In this document: positions 6,477-14,506 of the stretch, in pieces
How positions within the stretch are numbered: position 1 is the first letter of the stretch
How the letters are laid out: each line of letters starts with the position of its first letter
Origin: Nitriliruptorales bacterium
Lineage (GTDB): Bacteria > Actinomycetota > Nitriliruptoria > Euzebyales > Egibacteraceae
Assembly (NCBI GenBank): GCA_007119305.1
Contig: SKPY01000197.1
Coordinates: forward strand, 1-26,472
Direction of reading: 5' to 3'
Length of the DNA stretch: 26,472 bases
Program-made: the position numbers and the translations under genes
The notes under the pieces: model-generated
What the model was told of the DNA's origin: nothing
What the model saw: the letters and a program-made list of their open reading frames with translations, nothing else
Databases searched by the model: none

Positions 6477-9400
6477 CTAGGCGCGGGCGGGCGCCTGCTC
6501 GTCGACGTGCATGCGCTGGCTGATGACCTTCGAGACCCCGTCGCGCTGCATGGTGATGCCGTAGAGCGTGTCGGCGACCTCCATCGTGCGCTTCTGATGG
6601 GTGACGATGATGATCTGGCTCGACGCGCGGAAGACCCGCACGACGTCGAGGAAGCGCTGGAGGTTGACGTCGTCGAGGGCCGCCTCGACCTCGTCGAGGA
6701 CGTAGAACGGCGAGGGGCGCGCCGCGAAGATCGCGAACAGCACCGCCAGCGCGGTCAGGCTGCGCTCCCCGCCCGACAGCAGCGAGAGCCGTTTGATCCG
6801 CTTGCCGGGCGGCCGCGCCTCGACCTCGACACCGGTCGAGAGCATGTCGTCGGGATCGGTGAGCACGAGCCGGCCCTCGCCGCCGGGGAACAAGCGCGGG
6901 AACATCGTCTCGAACTCGGCAGCCACGTCGGTGAACGCGGCCGAGAAGACCTCACGGATGCGCTGGTCGACCGCCTCCACCACCTTGAGCAGATCCGCCC
7001 GCGACCGGCGGAGGTCGTCGAGCTGCTCCGTCATGAACTCGTGGCGCTCGGCGAGCTCGCGATGCTCCTCGAGCGCGAGCGGGTTGATCGTGCCCAGCAG
7101 GCCCAGCTTCTTGACGAAGCGCTCTTCCGCCTCGGCGAGCTCGGTGTCACGGTCGGGGCCGCCGCCGAGAGGGCCGCCGTCGTGCTGCGTGCGGGCATCC
7201 GCCAGGGCCGCGTCGGGGTCGAGCCCGAGGTCATGTTCGAGGCGGGAGCGGACCTCGTCGAGCGCGTGCGTGAGCTCCGCCCGCCGCAGATCCTCTGCGT
7301 GGCGGGTCTCGCGCAGGCCGTTGAGCTCATCGGCTACGTCGCGTGCCCGCGCGCGCACCACGCCGAGGCGCCGCTGCTCCTCCGCTCGCTCCTCCTCCAC
7401 CCGATCACGCTCGGCGGCTGCGAGGTCGAGCGAGGACTCGGCCCGCCGCAGGGCGATGTCGGTCACGGACGCGAGCACGCCGCAGCGTTCGATGGCTGCG
7501 AGTCGCTCGGCGCGACGCCGCTCGCGCTCAACGAGCTGGCGCTCCACGTCAGCCGCTTCAGCTTCGAGGGCCTCGATACGCCGACCATGCTCCTCACCAC
7601 GCTGCTCGACCGCACTGGCGTCCAGGCGCGCCTGGACCTCCGCCTCCCGCGCCTCGTTGAGGATGTCGTCGAGCCGCTCGGCCTCGATGTCCGGGCCGTC
7701 GGCGTCCTCGGCGATGATCGCCTCGGCCCCGCGGCTTTCCAGGGTCGCGAGCCGCTCGCGCTGCTCGGCGATCTCGCGGGCGAGGTCGTCGCGCTGTCCC
7801 TCGAGGACGCCGAGCTCGTGCTCGCAGCCGGCGAGCTCGGCGCGCAGGCGCTTCAGCCGTTCGGCCGCCGCGGTGATGAGCCCGTCGGATTCCTGCATGG
7901 CTGCGGTCGCCGCGTCGAGCTCCCGCCGGGCGTCGTCGAGCTCACGATCGGCGTCGCCGACCCGGCGATGCGCGACGAGGAGCCCCGCCTCGACCTCCGC
8001 CAGCGCCGCCTCGGCCTGCTCGGCAGCCGCGCGCGACAGCACTGCCGTCGACGTCACCGTCGAACCGCCTGCGTAGCCCCGCGCCCCGGCGACATGTCCG
8101 CCGACGGACACGAAGGTGCAGGCCGGGTAGCGCGCGGCGAGACGGCAGGCGGTGTCGAAGTCCTCCACCGCGTAGACGCCCGCGAGCGCGCGGTGCAGCG
8201 CCGCGCTGACCCGCTGGTCGGCCTCGAGCGCCTCCGCAAGGGGCCGCGCACCGAGCGCGGCGACCTGCGCGTCGCGGGCGCTCCCCCGGGGAGGTGCGTC
8301 GCTGCCAGGCAGCAGCAGCACACGGCCGGCCTGCGTGCGGCGCACGAAGGCGATGGCGCGGGCTGCGGCGTCTGCCGACTCGACCACGACCGCGTCACCG
8401 AGCGGCCCCAGCGCGGCCGCAACCGCCTTCGCCATGCCGTCGGCCACGCGGATGTGGTCGGCCAGGGGCCCGAGCACGTCCTCCACCTGCCCCGACAGAC
8501 TGGCCTGCAGCAGCGCACTGGAGCCTTCGCCGGCTTCCTCGGAGGCGGCGCGCAACGCGTCGGCACGGGCTTGCAGGCCCGCGCGCTGACGCTCGAGCTC
8601 ACGTTCGGCCTTGGCCGCATCGCCCGCTGCCGCCTGGCGCCGGACCACGTGCGCTTCGGCGGCGGCGAGCTGGTCGGCGAGGACCTCGCTGTCACGATCG
8701 TGGCGCTGGATCTCCGCCGTCACCTCCGCGACGGCGGCCTCGAGCTCGTCCTTGCGGGCCGCGAGACCGGACAGCTGGCTCGTGAGCCGACCCTCCTCGC
8801 TCGCGGCCTGGGCGAGCCCCGACCGTAGGGCTGCGACCTCCCCCTCCCAGCGCAGGTACGCCTCACGCGCCTGCGCACGCCGTCGGGCCTCGGCGGCGGC
8901 TGCCTGCTCGTGGGCCCGACGTGCCTGCTCGGCTGCGCGGCGGTTCGCCTCCGCACGTTCGAGGCGCTCCGCTGCAGCCGTCCGCTCCGCCGCCAGATCG
9001 TCCAGCACGGCCCGCTCCGCCGCCGCCCGGGCGCGCAGCTCTGCAGGGTCACGGCCAGCCACCGGCTCCTCGGCCGCCTCGACGAGCCCCCGCCGACGTT
9101 CCTCGACCCGTTCGGTCAGGCCCTTGAAGCGCTCGACGAGGTTGGCGAGCCGGAAGTGGGTCTCCCCTGCCCGGCGGGCCGCGGGTGCGAGCCGTTCAAG
9201 CGCCTGCTCGATCCGGTCCTCCTCGGCCCGCGCAGCCGCGAGCTGGGCCGCGAGGCCGGCGAGCGCCTCGTCGCTGCGCTCCTGGGCGCTGGCCTCGTCG
9301 TCCCAGCGGCGCGACAGCCCGTCCAGCTCCCGCAGCGCACGCTCGATACGGACCGCTTTCAGCTGCTCCGACAGCTCGGCGTGCTTCTTGGCAGCCTCGG

Positions 9401-10025
9401 CCTGTCGCTCGAGGGGCCGCAAGTTGCGCCGCAGCTCACGGAGCAGATCGGTGAGCCGTTCGACATGGCCCTCCATCTGCGCGATCTTGCGCAACGCACG
9501 CTCTTTGCGCTTGCGGTGCTTGAGGATGCCCGCGGCCTCCTCGATGAACGCCCGACGGTCCTCCGGCTTGGCGTTCAGGATCGCATCGAGCTGGCCCTGC
9601 CCGACGATCGTGTGGTTCTCGCGCCCGAGGCCCGTGTCGGACAGCAGCTCCTGCACGTCGAGCAGGCGGCAGTCGGCGTTGTTGATCGCGTAGTTGTTCT
9701 CCCCGCTGGCGAACATCGAGCGCGAGACCGTGACCTCGCTGAACTCGATGGGCAGGGCACCGTCGGCGTTGTCGATCGTGATGTCGACCGCCGCCCGCCC
9801 GAGCGCGGGCTTGTCCGGCGAGCCCGCGAAGATCACGTCGGCCATCGAGCCGCCGCGCAGCGACTTCGCGCTGTGACTGCCGAGCACCCACGTCAGCGCG
9901 TCGACGATGTTGGACTTGCCGGACCCGTTGGGTCCGACGATGACCGTGATCCCGGGCTCGAAGTCGAGGGTGGTCTTGTCGGCGAAGGACTTGAAGCCCC
10001 GCAGCCGCATTGAGCGCAGATACAC
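6477..10025 (-). CDS. smc: Chromosome segregation protein SMC
   Basis: A 1182-aa SMC ATPase, the core of the condensin-like complex that compacts and segregates the chromosome with ScpA/ScpB. Walker A GPNGSGKSN is at residues 31-39, and a Q-loop-type region (VGQGQLDAILNAKPEDRRAFIEEAAGI) follows. Two long Ala/Glu/Arg-rich coiled coils flank a hinge around residues 500-650 (EDVLGPLADHIRVADGMAKAV...). The ABC signature LSGGERSLTAL begins near 1083, and Walker B FYVLDEVEAALDDVN is near 1105-1119. Length is standard. I chose the GTG at 10025 (MYLRSMRLRGFKSF): GGAGGG lies 9 nt upstream, and bacterial SMCs typically begin MYLK-L. The frame is also open to a GTG at 10046, but that start would place the Shine-Dalgarno inside the gene. 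scpA and scpB are not in this window. Confidence 0.97.
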   Translation of the reverse strand: MYLRSMRLRGFKSFADKTTLDFEPGITVIVGPNGSGKSNIVDALTWVLGSHSAKSLRGGSMADVIFAGSPDKPALGRAAVDITIDNADGALPIEFSEVTVSRSMFASGENNYAINNADCRLLDVQELLSDTGLGRENHTIVGQGQLDAILNAKPEDRRAFIEEAAGILKHRKRKERALRKIAQMEGHVERLTDLLRELRRNLRPLERQAEAAKKHAELSEQLKAVRIERALRELDGLSRRWDDEASAQERSDEALAGLAAQLAAARAEEDRIEQALERLAPAARRAGETHFRLANLVERFKGLTERVEERRRGLVEAAEEPVAGRDPAELRARAAAERAVLDDLAAERTAAAERLERAEANRRAAEQARRAHEQAAAAEARRRAQAREAYLRWEGEVAALRSGLAQAASEEGRLTSQLSGLAARKDELEAAVAEVTAEIQRHDRDSEVLADQLAAAEAHVVRRQAAAGDAAKAERELERQRAGLQARADALRAASEEAGEGSSALLQASLSGQVEDVLGPLADHIRVADGMAKAVAAALGPLGDAVVVESADAAARAIAFVRRTQAGRVLLLPGSDAPPRGSARDAQVAALGARPLAEALEADQRVSAALHRALAGVYAVEDFDTACRLAARYPACTFVSVGGHVAGARGYAGGSTVTSTAVLSRAAAEQAEAALAEVEAGLLVAHRRVGDADRELDDARRELDAATAAMQESDGLITAAAERLKRLRAELAGCEHELGVLEGQRDDLAREIAEQRERLATLESRGAEAIIAEDADGPDIEAERLDDILNEAREAEVQARLDASAVEQRGEEHGRRIEALEAEAADVERQLVERERRRAERLAAIERCGVLASVTDIALRRAESSLDLAAAERDRVEEERAEEQRRLGVVRARARDVADELNGLRETRHAEDLRRAELTHALDEVRSRLEHDLGLDPDAALADARTQHDGGPLGGGPDRDTELAEAEERFVKKLGLLGTINPLALEEHRELAERHEFMTEQLDDLRRSRADLLKVVEAVDQRIREVFSAAFTDVAAEFETMFPRLFPGGEGRLVLTDPDDMLSTGVEVEARPPGKRIKRLSLLSGGERSLTALAVLFAIFAARPSPFYVLDEVEAALDDVNLQRFLDVVRVFRASSQIIIVTHQKRTMEVADTLYGITMQRDGVSKVISQRMHVDEQAPARA

Positions 10026-10046
10026 CTGCGTCGACCCTCCGGTCAC

Positions 10047-10224
10047 CGAGAACGATTGCGCGGAGTGTAACGACGGCCGGAGGGGTGACCAAGGAACCGC
10101 AACAGCCGGGCAACCCGTGAACTTGGGCCGGCCTAGCGAGATGCCCGCGAGCTCGGGCCGGCGAGATGGGTCCGCGGCGGGCCGTGGACGGTGGCCGAGC
10201 CGAGGTGTGGAGCGGCTGCGCCGA
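10047..10224. other. Intergenic region upstream of smc
   Basis: Non-coding stretch between the smc start and the duplicated segment. It contains short related blocks (GGGCCGGC followed by GAGATG, twice, around 10125-10190). I see no convincing gene and no clear -10/-35 pair for smc. In Mycobacterium an acylphosphatase gene sits near smc; no trace of one is visible here. Confidence 0.4.
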
Positions 10225-10308
10225 GGGGCTAGCGGGCGCTGACCGCGATCTCCACGTCCTCGGAGATGGGGCTAGCGGGCGCTGACCGCGATCTCCACGT
10301 CCTCGGAG
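10225..10308. repeat. 41-bp perfect tandem duplication, period 43
   Basis: Bases 10225-10265 are repeated without a mismatch at 10268-10308. The right copy contains the last 12 codons and stop of the 74-aa coiled-coil gene (it encodes ...SEDVEIAVSAR-stop on the minus strand). The left copy is a non-functional duplicate downstream of the true stop. The lack of any mismatch suggests a recent slippage or recombination event. Confidence 0.9.
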
Positions 10309-10496
10309 GTGTCCACGACGGGTACCTGGGCCACGTCGTCCTCGAGCACGCGGGACAGCGCCGCGCGGAGCGCTTCGTTGCTCTCGTGCGCTGCGCGCAG
10401 CTCCTGCTGCAGCTCAGCCACCTTGGCCCGCAGGGCGGTCACCTCTGCAAGCAGCTGGTAGGGACGGTGATCCCAGCTTCCGACGAGCGCCTTCAT
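10272..10496 (-). CDS. Small coiled-coil protein of unknown function (74 aa)
   Basis: A 74-aa acidic protein I do not recognise. Residues 12-45 (YQLLAEVTALRAKVAELQQE and on) form an uninterrupted heptad-patterned helix with Leu at regular spacing, suggesting a dimeric coiled coil. The N-terminus MKALVGSWDHRP and the tail VVDTSEDVEIAVSAR lie outside it. No membrane segment or signal peptide is seen, which argues against FtsB/DivIC. The ATG at 10496 has a good Shine-Dalgarno (GGAGGT, 6 nt away), which supports a real gene. A promoter candidate lies at 10628-10657. The gene is transcribed alone, between smc and a divergent hydrolase. Its 3' end is tandemly duplicated (10225-10308). Confidence 0.75.
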   Translation of the reverse strand: MKALVGSWDHRPYQLLAEVTALRAKVAELQQELRAAHESNEALRAALSRVLEDDVAQVPVVDTSEDVEIAVSAR

Positions 10497-10627
10497 GCGT
10501 ACCTCCGTGCAGGTCGTGCGAGGACTGGGTGGGCTGGGCGGTGGGGACGAGCAGGCCACGATCTGTGGTTCTGCGCGAACCCGAACGCGCTCGAGTCCAG
10601 GTGGGAGCCCGAGGCGTTCACAACTGC

Positions 10628-10657
10628 ACTATAGCGGACACCGCCGGTGGGGCACAA
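10628..10657 (-). promoter_or_regulatory. Candidate sigma-A-type promoter for the 74-aa gene
   Basis: On the minus strand TTGTGC (10657-10652), an 18-nt spacer and TATAGT (10633-10628) form a good -35/-10 pair, one of the few near-consensus boxes in the window. The start would be near 10621, giving a leader of about 125 nt before the ATG at 10496. Confidence 0.55.
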
Positions 10658-10690
10658 GGGCGCAAGCGCCGCTCGCCGGGGGGGCGTGGC

Positions 10691-10696
10691 TAGTCT
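10691..10696 (+). promoter_or_regulatory. -10 element TAGTCT, probable leaderless start of alpha/beta hydrolase gene
   Basis: TAGTCT ends 7 nt before the ATG at 10704. That spacing would put the transcript start at or next to the start codon. There is no Shine-Dalgarno and no clear -35 box. Confidence 0.4.
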
Positions 10697-10703
10697 GGGT
10701 CCG

Positions 10704-11771
10704 ATGCGTGCTCGTCCCCTGCTGTCCACCACTGCGACCGTGACCGCTGCGGCAGCCATGGGGCTTGCCTGGGCCGCCGGGCGGGCACGCCCGCTGCGTC
10801 CTGACACGCCCCTGCCCGTGCCCCCGCCCCTGCCGCCGGGCCGGGTAGTGACCGTGCCGGGCCGCGCAGAGCTCTTCGTCCGGGATCTGCCGGGTCCCCG
10901 CGCGCCGCCGTCGCCGCCGATCCTGCTATTACACGCGTTCATGTACCCGTCCGACGTGACCTGGTTCGGATGCTACGCGCCGCTCGGCGGGGTCGGGCGG
11001 GTCCTCGCCACCGACTTCCGGGGCCACGGCCGGGGGCCCCGGCCCGCCACGCCGTTCCGCCTGGTGGACGTGGCCGACGACGTGGCCGCGCTCATCCGCA
11101 CGCTCGAGACTGGGCCGGTCATCGCCGTGGGCTACTCGCTCGGTGGCGCGATCGCCCAGCTGCTGTGGCGCCGCCACCCCGATGTGGTGGCGGGTCTCGT
11201 GCTGTGCGCCACCAGCGCCTCGTTCTCGACCCGCGCCCAGGACCGGTGGATCTGGCGGGCGATGGGCGTGCTCCAGCTCGGCCTGCGGGTGCTGCCGCGA
11301 CCCTGGTGGGAGCAGGGGGTGGCCCTCCAGGCGGCCGGTCGGCTGCCGCGGATCTTCACGCGCATGATCCACCCCGAGACCCCGCAGGAGCTCCTGGAGC
11401 TGCTGCCCTGGCTCTTCGGCGAGGTGGACCGGGGCAGCGCGGAGGACATCGCCGAGGCCGGCCGCGAGCTCGGCCGCTACGACGCGCGGGACTGGCTCCA
11501 TGCGGTGGACGTGCCCACCGCCGTGCTCATCACCGCCCGCGACCGGCTGGTGCCCCCCGCGGGTCAGCACGACCTCGCCGACCGCATCCCGGGCGCGTCC
11601 AAGCTCGTGCTCGACGCCGACCACGACGGTGTGGTGGCCGCAGCCGAGGACTTCGTGCCGTTGCTCGTCGAGGCGGTCCGTGCGGTCGCCGCGGCCGCAT
11701 CGGACACGCGCGCCGGCGGATCGGACACGCGCGCCGGCGAGGGGACCGTCGGCCGTGTGCGCCCTGCCTGA
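10704..11771 (+). CDS. Alpha/beta hydrolase with N-terminal hydrophobic segment
   Basis: A 355-aa serine hydrolase of the alpha/beta fold. Residues 5-28 (PLLSTTATVTAAAAMGLAWA) are hydrophobic after a short basic start, so the protein may be membrane-anchored or exported; no clear signal-peptidase site is seen. A Pro-rich linker (34-46) follows. The motifs are HAFMYPS (oxyanion region, from 77), FRGHGRG (~105-111), GYSLGG with nucleophile Ser145, a likely acid Asp in ITARDRLVPP, and His in ADHDG. The C-terminus carries a low-complexity tail with a duplicated heptapeptide (SDTRAGG/SDTRAGE) encoded by a 21-bp tandem repeat. The start at 10704 is supported by the -10 box 7 nt upstream. The substrate is unknown; an esterase or lactonase is likely. 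It converges with mutM across a 122-bp gap in which I see only GC-rich sequence. Confidence 0.85.
   Translation: MRARPLLSTTATVTAAAAMGLAWAAGRARPLRPDTPLPVPPPLPPGRVVTVPGRAELFVRDLPGPRAPPSPPILLLHAFMYPSDVTWFGCYAPLGGVGRVLATDFRGHGRGPRPATPFRLVDVADDVAALIRTLETGPVIAVGYSLGGAIAQLLWRRHPDVVAGLVLCATSASFSTRAQDRWIWRAMGVLQLGLRVLPRPWWEQGVALQAAGRLPRIFTRMIHPETPQELLELLPWLFGEVDRGSAEDIAEAGRELGRYDARDWLHAVDVPTAVLITARDRLVPPAGQHDLADRIPGASKLVLDADHDGVVAAAEDFVPLLVEAVRAVAAAASDTRAGGSDTRAGEGTVGRVRPA
11700..11741 (+). repeat. Two-copy 21-bp tandem repeat inside hydrolase C-terminus
   Basis: 11700-11720 and 11721-11741 match at 20 of 21 bases and encode SDTRAGG and SDTRAGE in frame. The length is a multiple of three, so copy-number change would keep the frame. 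Confidence 0.85.
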
Positions 11772-11893
11772 CGCGGTCGGCGGGCGGGGGCAGGACCGTC
11801 AGCCGGCGGGAGCAGGGCCCTCGGGTGCGCGGGGAGCAGGCCGTCGGCGCGTGGGCGGTGGCCGCATGCTGCGGCGCCGGCGCGGCCGCTCGC

Positions 11894-12724
11894 TCAGGTC
11901 TGACACTGGGGGCACCAGTAGGTGCCCCGGCTGTCGATGGTCTCGTACACCACCCGTTGCCGGCAGCGGGCACACGGCAGGCCACCACGGCCGTAGACCT
12001 TGATGTGGTCACCGAAGTCACCGTAGACCTCGCCGTCGTCGAACTCGTCGCCGGGCTCAGCGGTGCCGCCCTGCTTGACGGCCTCGTAGAGCACTTCGAG
12101 GATGGCCCGGTACAGGCGGCGCACCTCCTGGGCGGACAGCGAGTCGGTGCGCCGCTTCGCGGCCAGGCCGGCGTTCCACAGGATCTCGTCGGCGTACAGG
12201 TCGCCGAGGCCGACGATGACCGACTCGTCGGTGAGCAGCGCTTTGAGGCTGCCCTCGCGGGCGGCGAACTTCTGCCCGATCGCGTGCCAGGTGAACTGGT
12301 CGGCCAGGGGGTCGATGCCGCTCGGGTTCAGCTCGGCGAGCGCCTCGACCTCGTCGCGACCGACGACGAAGAGCTCGCCGTCCTTGTGCGGATCGACGTA
12401 GTGGAGCGAGCCCCCTGTGGTGAACACCGCGACGAACTGCGTGTCCTTGCCCGGCTCGGCGGTCGCCGTCTCGCGGCTGATGGACGCCCCCGTCCCGAAC
12501 CGGAGCACGAGCACTGCACCGTCGTCGAGGTCGAGCAGCAGGTGCGTCCCCCGCCGGGCCACGGCACGGATCCTGCGGCCTTCGAGGACCTTGTAGAACT
12601 CAGGCCGGTTGCGGTGACGCGCGACCAGGCTCGGGGTCTTGACCGTCACGGCCTTGATGCGCTTGCCGACAGCGTCGCGTTCGAGCTCCTTGCGGGTCAC
12701 CTCCACTTCGGGCAGGTTCGTCAC
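11894..12724 (-). CDS. mutM: MutM/Fpg-family protein lacking canonical catalytic residues
   Basis: A 276-aa protein with the full Fpg/Nei architecture: N-terminal beta sandwich, helix-two-turn-helix (VGLGDLYADEILWNAG, 171-186) and C-terminal zinc finger (Cys251, Cys254, Cys271, Cys274, plus Arg266 in SRGTYWC). Canonical MutM starts MPELPEVE, where Pro2 is the Schiff-base nucleophile and Glu3 is also catalytic. Here it starts MTNLPEVE, so both are lost. The hairpin Lys (K57 in RRAKYLLLEL of E. coli) is Thr60 in RRGTHLLLDL. The wedge segment DPRRFG is DPHKDG, and the H2TH Asn is Asp175. The GTG start at 12724 is firm because GGAGG lies 6 nt upstream. The gene ends the recG-mutM run, 45 bp after rnc, the position of fpg in mycobacteria. 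It is probably a non-catalytic or altered-chemistry DNA-binding relative; a standard glycosylase/lyase is unlikely. Confidence 0.9.
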   Translation of the reverse strand: MTNLPEVEVTRKELERDAVGKRIKAVTVKTPSLVARHRNRPEFYKVLEGRRIRAVARRGTHLLLDLDDGAVLVLRFGTGASISRETATAEPGKDTQFVAVFTTGGSLHYVDPHKDGELFVVGRDEVEALAELNPSGIDPLADQFTWHAIGQKFAAREGSLKALLTDESVIVGLGDLYADEILWNAGLAAKRRTDSLSAQEVRRLYRAILEVLYEAVKQGGTAEPGDEFDDGEVYGDFGDHIKVYGRGGLPCARCRQRVVYETIDSRGTYWCPQCQT

Positions 12725-12769
12725 CGACGTCCTCCGTCGTCTGCGCCCGTCGCCGTGCGGGCTGTCTCC

Positions 12770-13540
12770 TCAGCCGGACTGGGACGGTACCGCGTCAGGG
12801 CCCGCTTTCCCCGGCACCGCCGCCTGGCCGTCGTGGGCAAGCTGCGTGTACGCCTCCCGCGCCGCGGCCTGCTCGGCCTCCTTCTTGCTCCGCCCGTGGC
12901 CGGTTCCCCGGGCCACCCCCGCGATCAGGACCTCGGCGGTGAAGCGCTTGTCGTGATCCGGCCCCTCCTCCGTGACGTCGTAGACGGGCAGGGTCTCGAG
13001 GTGCGCGGCGGTGTACTCCTGCAGGCTCGTCTTGTAGTCCAGCGACGCATGACTGCTCGCGAGCTCCTCGACGAGGGGTGCGAACAGCCGCTCGACGGCC
13101 TCGGCAGCCACCGTGATCCCCCGGTCGAGGTAGACCGCCCCGATGACGGCCTCCAGGGTGTCCGCGAGGATCGAGTCCTTGTCGCGACCGCCCGAGAGCA
13201 CCTCGCCCCGGCCGAGGAGCACCACGTCGCCCAAGGCGAGCCGGCGCGCCACCTGCGCGAGGGCAGCGCTGTTCACCACCGCGGCCCGCAGCTTCGCAAG
13301 CCGGCCCTCAGGCTCGTCGGGGAAGCGCCGGTAGATGAAGTCCGTCACCACCAGCCCGAGCACGGCGTCGCCGAGGAACTCGAGCCGCTCGTTCGTCGGC
13401 AGGCCCCCCGCCTCGAAGGCGAACGACCGGTGGGTGACCGCCAGACGCAGGAGGTCGCCGTCGCTCAAGGAGACGCCGAGCCCACGTTCGAGGTGCTCGA
13501 GCGCCTCCTGCGCGACGTGGGCCGGCTGCTGCTCGCTCAT
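12770..13540 (-). CDS. rnc: Ribonuclease III
   Basis: A 256-aa double-strand-specific endoribonuclease that processes rRNA precursors and structured transcripts, acting as a dimer in the cytoplasm. The RNase III signature NERLEFLGDAVL is at residues 50-61, the second acidic motif DTLEAVIGAVYLD carries the other metal ligands, and a double-stranded-RNA-binding domain (DYKTSLQEYTAAHLETLPVY, then GRSKKEAEQAAAREAYTQL) covers about 165-236. The tail is Pro/Gly/Ala-rich. The ATG at 13540 is in the expected place, though its Shine-Dalgarno is weak. It lies between rpmF (117 bp upstream) and mutM (45 bp downstream), as in other actinobacteria. Confidence 0.97.
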   Translation of the reverse strand: MSEQQPAHVAQEALEHLERGLGVSLSDGDLLRLAVTHRSFAFEAGGLPTNERLEFLGDAVLGLVVTDFIYRRFPDEPEGRLAKLRAAVVNSAALAQVARRLALGDVVLLGRGEVLSGGRDKDSILADTLEAVIGAVYLDRGITVAAEAVERLFAPLVEELASSHASLDYKTSLQEYTAAHLETLPVYDVTEEGPDHDKRFTAEVLIAGVARGTGHGRSKKEAEQAAAREAYTQLAHDGQAAVPGKAGPDAVPSQSG

Positions 13541-13657
13541 CGCCGGACACCAGCGGCCGGCCGGACCTGCGGCGCACGGCCCGCCGTCACCCCGTCGTCC
13601 ACCGGGTGCTCGTCGAAGACGTCTCCCGCCACGCCGCAGACGACGTGGGGACGCACG

Positions 13658-13840
13658 TCAGGCGTCGACCTCGACGGCCTGCCTGCCGCCGTAGTACCCG
13701 CACGAGGCGCACACGGTGTGGGGACGGACGTCGGCCTTGCAGCGTGGGCACGTGCCCACGGTGGGCGGGTTCGTCCGCAGCCACTGCGCTTTGCGGTGGC
13801 GGGTGCGGGACCGAGACTTCTTGCGCTTCGGGACTGCCAC
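13658..13840 (-). CDS. rpmF: Large-subunit ribosomal protein L32 (zinc-binding form)
   Basis: A 60-aa L32 beginning MAVPKRKKSRSRTRHRKAQW, the family's hallmark N-terminus. A zinc ribbon is formed by CPRC and CASC (TCPRCKADVRPHTVCASCG), so this is the C+ form. I chose the GTG at 13840 because AGGAG is 5 nt upstream and the mature sequence begins there; the frame remains open to 13900, but that extension is not L32-like. It begins 8 bp after the DUF177 stop, the usual DUF177-rpmF pairing. Confidence 0.95.
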   Translation of the reverse strand: MAVPKRKKSRSRTRHRKAQWLRTNPPTVGTCPRCKADVRPHTVCASCGYYGGRQAVEVDA

Positions 13841-13848
13841 GGGTGCTC

Positions 13849-14397
13849 CTAGATGTCGTGTCGGTCGGCCGGGAGGTCGAGGTCGGCCAGCGCGCTCCAC
13901 CGGGGGTCGACGTGCTCGTCACGGCAGGTGCACTGGCGGTGGTTGAGGTTGGTCCCGCACTGCGCGCACAGCCCGCGGCAGCCACGGCGGCACAGCGGCT
14001 GGTAGGGCGTGGCCGGGGCGAGGGAGTCACGCAGCAGCGCGTCGAGATCGATGTGACCCTCACGGATCTCGTAGCCCGCCTCCGGCGCCTCGGCGTCCCT
14101 GGCGACCCGAGCGGGGTCGCTGAACAGCTCCACGACGTCCGCCGCGAGCTCGGTCTGCACCGGCTCCAGGCAGCGCGCGCAGTCGAGCCGGACCGTCACC
14201 GACAGGGCGCCACGCACGAGCAGCCCGTCGACCACGCTCTCGATGACCCCGGCCAGGTGCAGCGGCTCACGCAGGAACACCAACGGCAGCTCGAAGCCCT
14301 CGGGCACGGCCACGTCGAGGTCGAGCCGGCGCGACGCGCCGGGCTGGTCGACGAGGTCGGTGACGTTCAACACGTGATCGTGATAGGTGGGACGCAT
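13849..14397 (-). CDS. DUF177 (YceD) family protein
   Basis: A 182-aa member of the DUF177/YceD family, almost always encoded just before rpmF. It is linked to large-subunit rRNA/ribosome maturation in other bacteria, though the biochemical role is not settled. Visible features are CARC (in LDCARCLEPVQTEL) and the C-terminal cysteine cluster CRRGCRGLCAQCGTNLNHRQCTC, both typical of the family and likely zinc-binding. The ATG at 14397 gives MRPTYHDHVLNVTDLVDQPG. The frame is open up to 14577, but that part overlaps the upstream gene and is not family-like. The Rv2926c position in Mycobacterium is equivalent. Confidence 0.92.
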   Translation of the reverse strand: MRPTYHDHVLNVTDLVDQPGASRRLDLDVAVPEGFELPLVFLREPLHLAGVIESVVDGLLVRGALSVTVRLDCARCLEPVQTELAADVVELFSDPARVARDAEAPEAGYEIREGHIDLDALLRDSLAPATPYQPLCRRGCRGLCAQCGTNLNHRQCTCRDEHVDPRWSALADLDLPADRHDI

Positions 14398-14476
14398 GGT
14401 GCGACTTTCCGCCGGGGCACGGCGCGGGACAACGTTCGAGGGGACGACGCGAACACGACGAAACACCCCGTGAGCG

Positions 14477-14494
14477 GGACGTACGTCCACGCTA
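14477..14494 (-). promoter_or_regulatory. Candidate promoter with 12-bp palindrome upstream of DUF177-rpmF-rnc
   Basis: TAGCGT on the minus strand (14494-14489) is a plausible -10. The expected start falls inside the perfect palindrome GGACGTACGTCC (14477-14488). The leader to the DUF177 ATG would be about 85 nt. No -35 box is clear. This would let the ribosomal-protein part of the run be controlled separately from the upstream sepIVA-like gene. Confidence 0.35.
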
Positions 14495-14506
14495 GCACGC
14501 GGACGC

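Noticed and set aside
5655..8828. Very long plus-strand open frame (1057 codons) opposite smc and ftsY
   Set aside because: It is the antisense shadow of smc/ftsY in GC-rich DNA. Its composition is Arg/Gly/Leu-biased with no domain, and the minus strand encodes clear SMC and FtsY motifs.
10568..10580. SOS-box-like sequence GTTC-N5-GAAC
   Set aside because: The actinobacterial LexA site is GAAC-N4-GTTC. Here half-site order and spacing differ.
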